Assembly: GCF_004664715.2 (NCBI RefSeq)
Contig: NC_051083.1
Span: forward strand, 117,128,534 to 117,192,533
Length of the DNA stretch: 64,000 nucleotides
Direction of reading: 5' to 3'
Source of the DNA: Peromyscus leucopus
Taxonomy: Eukaryota; Chordata; Mammalia; Rodentia; Cricetidae
Shown piece after piece: positions 59,426-64,000 of the stretch (the first letter of the stretch is position 1; every line of letters starts with the position of its first letter). The position numbers and the translations under genes are program-made. The notes below the pieces were generated by a model. The model worked only from the letters and a program-made list of their open reading frames with translations. It had not been told where the DNA came from and made no database searches.

Positions 59426-59710
59426 TAGCCTATATAGGTCTCACTATATAGCCTTGGATGTCCTGGAACACACTGTGTAGACCAGGCTAGCCTTGAGCTC
59501 ACTGAGATCCACCCGCCTTTGCCTGCAGCGTGCTGTGCTGGGATTAGAGGCATGGGCCACCACGGCCACCCCTCTCCTTTTTTCCCAGTGCTGGGCCTCA
59601 TGCATACTAGGCAAGTGTTCTACCACTGACCAGCGTGTCCTTTCTTTCCCCGGTCCCGTCACAGATCCAGCTTAGGACACGTGTGTTCTACCGCAGACCC
59701 ACACCCCAGC
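59426..59710 (-). mobile_element. B4/RSINE-type SINE (ID-B1 fusion), reverse
   Basis: The B1-derived part 59426-59575 reads GGTCTCACTATATAGCCTTG, GTAGACCAGGCTAGCCTTGA, CTGGGATTAGAGGCATGGGC; then the ID-derived part CCAGTGCTGGGCCTCATGCA, GGCAAGTGTTCTACCACTGA. A second ID-like end (GTTCTACCGCAGACCCACAC) follows at 59685. It lies about 270 bp upstream of the GPC3 exon acceptor in transcript direction. Confidence 0.8.
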
Positions 59711-60364
59711 CTTGTCCTCTACTTGTATCTCCCGATTGTGTTTGGTTGACTCCTTGGATCTAGAGGGGTGACTATTTATGCAGGGCTCGGTGCTATCATT
59801 TGTTTAGGTAATAACTGGGGGTCTGGGATTACATCACCCCCAAAGGAGAACTCCTGTACTCTATACATTCTATAACTGTTCAACTATGTAAAGAAAACAG
59901 TGAGAATAAGGAGATGCTAGGCATGACCTGCTTCTGTATTTTGTAACTTTCCTTCTCACGTTTATTTTATACCATAGACCACTGCTTCTCTGTGTGGAAC
60001 CGACAACTAACCCTAGAGCCTTGCCCACATGAGGGGGTGTTTTGCTACAGTGTTCTATCCTCAGTCCCTACTGCGAGCTTCCTGAATCTTTGTAACTATT
60101 TGATTGTTTAAAAATAAACCAAGTTGTACTTACAGTTAATTTTAAGATTTTCAGCATGTATAAGGCATAATTGACAAAATTTGAATGTGTTTACCATGTA
60201 CCATGTGATGTTTAGACACACACATGTATTGTGAAATGATTGCCACAGGACAGTTGTTTAACCTATCCATTGTTTCACATCACCATCCCTTTTATAATAA
60301 TACCTTTAAAGAGATTTACTGTGTTTACTTAAGTGGATGTGCCTCCCTGCCTCTGTCAGCTTTA

Positions 60365-60378
60365 CCACAAAGGGGCGC
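60365..60378 (+). promoter_or_regulatory. CTCF-like motif, plus orientation
   Basis: CCACAAAGGGGCGC matches the CTCF core CCACNAGGGGGCGC at 13 of 14 positions counting N as a match. This is a motif match only; occupancy is not shown. Confidence 0.45.
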
Positions 60379-61578
60379 AGATGATGTATTCTCAGGGTGT
60401 TTTACGTGACATGTGTGCTCTGAGTGTCAAGCCCAAAGGGAATCAGTTAGGGGCGTCTCTGGAGTTTCCAGGTAATGAATTCATTCAGCATTTCACTTCC
60501 ATGGGCTCCCTCGGTGCCGCTGATGCATGCAGTTCATGACAATCTTTGAATGAGGCTGGGCCATCATAACCCCAATTCATCTGCTCCACACACTGCCCAG
60601 AGCATGGCAGGGACAGGAATACTCCATTAGCCTCGGGAGATTTGAACAGTGGGTTATCTGGTTAGTAATACTCATCTGCGACGTGATTAACTGTCCTCCT
60701 CTTTGCACAACTGCCTCTTCACAGAAGTTTTAACATGCCTCCGGCAATAAAGGAACAGAAATGCCTACCTCCCCAATTGAATGCTTTTTTGGACTGGGTA
60801 TATTTAGCGGGGTGTTAGAGGTGTTACCTTTAAGCACGGCCTTGCAGTATCTTCTTCCCCCATCCTGTTTGGATCTATTCAGCACAAAAATGACTGCCGT
60901 GATACTAAGAAAACCCTATTTGTGCAGTGAAAAGGAGAACATGTTTCTCCCTTTCAGGCAGATTGGTTAAGGCCTGGAGGGGGAGGAGGAGGAAACCTGT
61001 GTAAAAGCCTTAAAGAGAAAAGGAACCTAATTAAAGCAGGCCATCTGGGCATGCTTGTCCTGGGACAGTTGAAGCAAAGAGAGCACTTGTAAAAGAGGAA
61101 TAGAGTCAAACAAGCGTAAAATGGGTGAGCCTTTCTTCCTAAATCTGCACTGGCTTAGGCAGCAACCGAGTAGTGGAAAGCAATCAGTGGATGCAAATGG
61201 AGAATGCTGGAGATGGAAGCGCCTTCGCAGATCAGCGGGTCCAACCCCTCGCCATGTACACCAAGAAACAGACTCAGCAAGGGTCCTTTCTAACAGCGAA
61301 TACGACAAGTTTCATACTCAGAAGAAAACTCTTTTCTTTAAAAGTTCCTCCAACGGGTCCTGTGCATTCCTCACACTGCTGGTTCTGATTTAAGGCAGGG
61401 GAGTGGCTAGAGACTTCACTTTCTTTCTTGCCCTAGGCATTAGATCGGTGGTAAGGGTTTGCAAGGAAGTCGCAGAAGGACTAACTCCCAGCTAAAAGGA
61501 TTTGATTTCACAAAAGTTTACATTCAGTTGCTGCTCTGTTATGGCTGAGCAAAAACAAGCTATAGATCATATGTGCTC

Positions 61579-61598
61579 AGAGCGCCACCTTATGGACA
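61579..61598 (-). promoter_or_regulatory. CTCF-like motif, minus orientation
   Basis: AGAGCGCCACCTTATGGACA resembles the reversed CTCF core (GCGCCCCCTNGTGGCC), with differences at the central CCC and the TG step. Weaker than the site at 60365. Confidence 0.35.
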
Positions 61599-62609
61599 GA
61601 CTGTGGCATGACAACCAAAGGTTTACCATCCTTTCCTTGGAAAATATTCTGGCCACAATAGGCACTTTGGGAAAATGAGATAATTTAAAGAGAATAAATA
61701 GCCTCAAAAACAAACTAGAACACAGAGTAGAAAAAAACTTAAGAGGCTCTCAGAAAAACTGTTTTCTGTTGGAGATGCAGTCTTAATTTGCATAAATACA
61801 CAGCAAATTAAAAGTAAAGATGGAATTCACGGATTTTAAATGTGTTTAATAAAGGGGCAATTTTCTTACTTATTTGTGCAAATTTCTTTGTTTACTTTGA
61901 GTGATAGTATGTACCCCTGGAACTTGCAATACGTACATCAGTCTGGTCCTAAACTTATGGTGTTAAAACCTCCTGCCTCTGAGCCTTCTGATACTAAGGA
62001 TTGCAAGTGTGGACCATTAAACATAGGTTTTTATGGATATATTCCAAGAAAAAAAATGTTTCATTTGTTTTATTTTTTATAATTTTAGCACAACAGTTAC
62101 AACTTTAGAGCACATTACAAGAAAACAGACTTATCCACGCTACTCCAAGAAATACCTGTGTTTTCACACAATTGTGCTGCCTTTTGGAAAATACAAAGAG
62201 ATTTTAGTAGCAAGAAATAAGTGCTAGGGAAAGAATCAGAAGGGTGCAAACCCATTTACATCTCATTTTAGTGGACATTAATATGGTAAGAGAATAAGTG
62301 AGTCCCAATCCATTTCTCTCCTGTTTCAAATCTCACTTGAGAAAGAACTTTGAATCACTTAAGTCCAGCAAAGCAGTGAATATGTTCCAGATGGTAAAGA
62401 AAATGGGAGAAGTTGATATCATTCACCAGAATCTGGGACTGTGAGAAGCAGTTGCCCAGGAGAGAGGGGAAGATAGAAAAGGTCTGGGACAGCAACACCT
62501 GCATGTCAGTCTACAAAAGCAAAGTGTACAGAGGACCCAGGAGGGGAGGGGAGAGAAAAGAAAGCCTACTGCCCAGGTGCTGGAATGAAGGGCGTGCATT
62601 GCCCAAGAT

Positions 62610-62695
62610 CCATTCACACAGTGCTGGGGAATGAAGCAAAGACGTTGTGCCCACGAAGCAAGCACTCCACTAGTTGAGCTACATCCCTCACCCTA
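62610..62695 (-). mobile_element. ID/B4 5' fragment, reverse
   Basis: CAGTGCTGGGGAATGAAGCA, AAGCAAGCACTCCACTAGTT and GAGCTACATCCCTCACC are complementary to an ID/B4 head. Confidence 0.75.
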
Positions 62696-62739
62696 TAATA
62701 ACACCTTTACAAAAGGGCCGAGTCACGTGGTCGGGAGAG

Positions 62740-62940
62740 AACTGGGCTACCAGGCAAAGCTACAAATTCAAAGGTTGATTTGAGCTGAGCTTCGTCATGT
62801 AGGTCTGAATCCTGGATAACCTGAAGGCTGAGGCAGGAAGACTGTAGGTCCAAAGCCTGTCTGGAATTCAGAGGGAATTAAAGACCAGCCTGGGCACCTG
62901 CTTAGCATGCATGGTTCAGTCCCCAAATAAAAAATAAACC
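62740..62940 (+). mobile_element. Degraded SINE mixture (B1- and ID-like)
   Basis: GCTGAGGCAGGAAGACTGTA and TAAAGACCAGCCTGGGCACC are 7SL-like; GCTTAGCATGCATGGTTCAG is ID-like. The order does not fit one family cleanly. Confidence 0.5.
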
Positions 62941-63039
62941 TGGCTCCCCTTCAAACAGGTAAGGCGTAATGTTGGTAGCATGTTTTGGGGGGAATTAGGT
63001 CAGACAATGAATGCCAGTAAGTTGAGGTAACATAGGCTA

Positions 63040-63155
63040 TGTGCTTACAACAGTGCCTAGAACACAGAACATTCTGTACGAGAGCTCTTGTTATGTGAAA
63101 GGACTAACCCCAGTGTCTGACACATAGTAGGCCTTCAACAAATGTTGTTTGCAAA
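63040..63155 (+). mobile_element. MIR/L2 tail fragment
   Basis: CAGTGCCTAGAACACAGAAC and CTGACACATAGTAGGCCTTC with AACAAATGTTG are typical of MIR/L2 3' ends. Confidence 0.6.
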
Positions 63156-63159
63156 GAAC

Positions 63160-64000
63160 TTCCTGAGAGAGCCCAAAGGAACCATGAGAACAATCGTTAG
63201 GAGAAACTTCACGTCCCTCACAGCCACATTAGCTGTTTCTAGTCTGGCTCTAGGTAAAGTGTAAGCTAAGGCTGGGGTGGGGGATAGTAGAGGGCAAGAA
63301 CATATTTTCAAGGTAAAGGAACACCCAAGTTTTCCTTGTTTGCCTCTGCACTAGAACTCTGATGTCGAAGTGGCAGGCCCTGAGGAGGCCCAGCTGAGGA
63401 GGCCTCTCAGGCAGAAAGACCTTCACAGAGCCTCCAAGGGACAGGGCCTGTCAGGGAAGAGCTTACAGGCCAGGGCTTCAAGTGGTTCTAAGGTCATTGT
63501 GTTGTTTTGAATGTCACCATGAATTGCCAGAGGTCGGGAGCAAAGGGCAGACCGACTTCACAGCAAAGAGCACTGGGGAAATTCTGGAAAAGATAACCCT
63601 GCCTGCTATCATTCTGCCGGAAGCATCTCCCGCGCTTAGCTGTAGTCACCTGAAGGGCTAGGCACTCCGTAGGCCAGAGGAAACGGAGCTACTGCAGGGC
63701 TTTTTAGGTGACTCAGCCTTGCTCTTCAAAGCCATTCTTTCCCACTCTTGGAGTGAGGCAGCCCCAGGCGTCCAGGCATGACTTCCTCTGGCCTTACAAT
63801 GCTTCCTCGTTCCCTGGCCATATGACCTGAACTCTGACCCATTTCCCTCATTTGTATTCCTCTTTGGGTCTACTGCCTTACTTGGTTTCTGGCACACACT
63901 AGGGCCTCACTAGATGTTGATAGGGCTGATGTGAGGTGGAAGGCCTCGCCTACAAAGCTCAGTTTATAGGGTAGAAACTCGAATGGACTTTTACCTAGTT
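63160..64000. other. Unclassified intronic sequence to window end
   Basis: No repeat family or exon was recognised; the base composition is slightly richer in GC than the rest of the intron. Confidence 0.5.

Larger units (their letters stand above)
59720..61880. other. Repeat-poor intronic block with CTCF-like motifs
   Basis: No SINE or LINE was recognised over about 2 kb, unusual for this window. 60560-60730 is of balanced composition with a CpG-containing TGCGACGTGATTAACTG. CTCF-like motifs sit near each end. Confidence 0.5.

Overview
The window is mammalian nuclear DNA from a muroid rodent. B1, B2/B3, B4-like and ID SINEs, MaLR LTRs, fossil L1/L2/MIR copies and many (CA)n arrays are spread through it. 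The cleanest B1 (8858-9010) carries a variant I associate with cricetids (hamsters, voles, deer mice), but that assignment is weak. No prokaryotic gene organisation is present.

One gene is supported. Two exons on the minus strand encode consecutive parts of glypican-3 (GPC3, X-linked in mammals). The upstream exon is 59039-59159, the downstream one 13214-13373, and a 45,665-bp intron separates them. The reading frame is continuous across the junction (...KHINQ | LLRTM...). The downstream exon carries both Ser-Gly heparan-sulfate attachment sites. The final exon (GPI-anchor signal and 3' UTR) lies left of position 1, and the earlier exons lie right of 64000. Everything else is intron: 1-13213 (last intron), 13374-59038 (large intron), 59160-64000 (preceding intron). 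None of the other open frames looks like a gene.

Layout in window order. 1-4.9 kb is mostly unclassified. 4.67-5.43 kb has an ID pair facing each other and a ~200-bp-arm inverted repeat. 5.5-10 kb is SINE-rich with a MaLR LTR. 10.77-12.26 kb has a fossil CR1/L3-type LINE and a 167-bp tandem duplication that shares MIR sequence. 13.2 kb is the GPC3 penultimate exon. 13.4-26.6 kb holds SINEs, MIR, L2 and a second MaLR LTR. 28-36.1 kb holds broken old L1 segments in both orientations, nested SINEs and long CA and GA arrays. 38-47 kb holds SINEs plus a repeat-poor block near 40-41.3 kb. 48.33-48.71 kb is a nine-unit GC-richer minisatellite. 48.8-59 kb has L2, a candidate solo ERV LTR, and a TA/CA array inside a MIR. 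59.0-59.2 kb is the upstream exon. 59.7-61.8 kb is repeat-poor and has two CTCF-like motifs in convergent orientation.

The most notable non-genic signals are the minisatellite with repeated E2F/GC-box-like cores, the imperfect hairpin at 4934-5430, the paired CTCF-like sites, and the one-sided orientation of all seven long (CA)n arrays, which read as (UG)n in GPC3 pre-mRNA. I did not find a new biological system. All repeat family names come from recognising sequence by eye, without a database.
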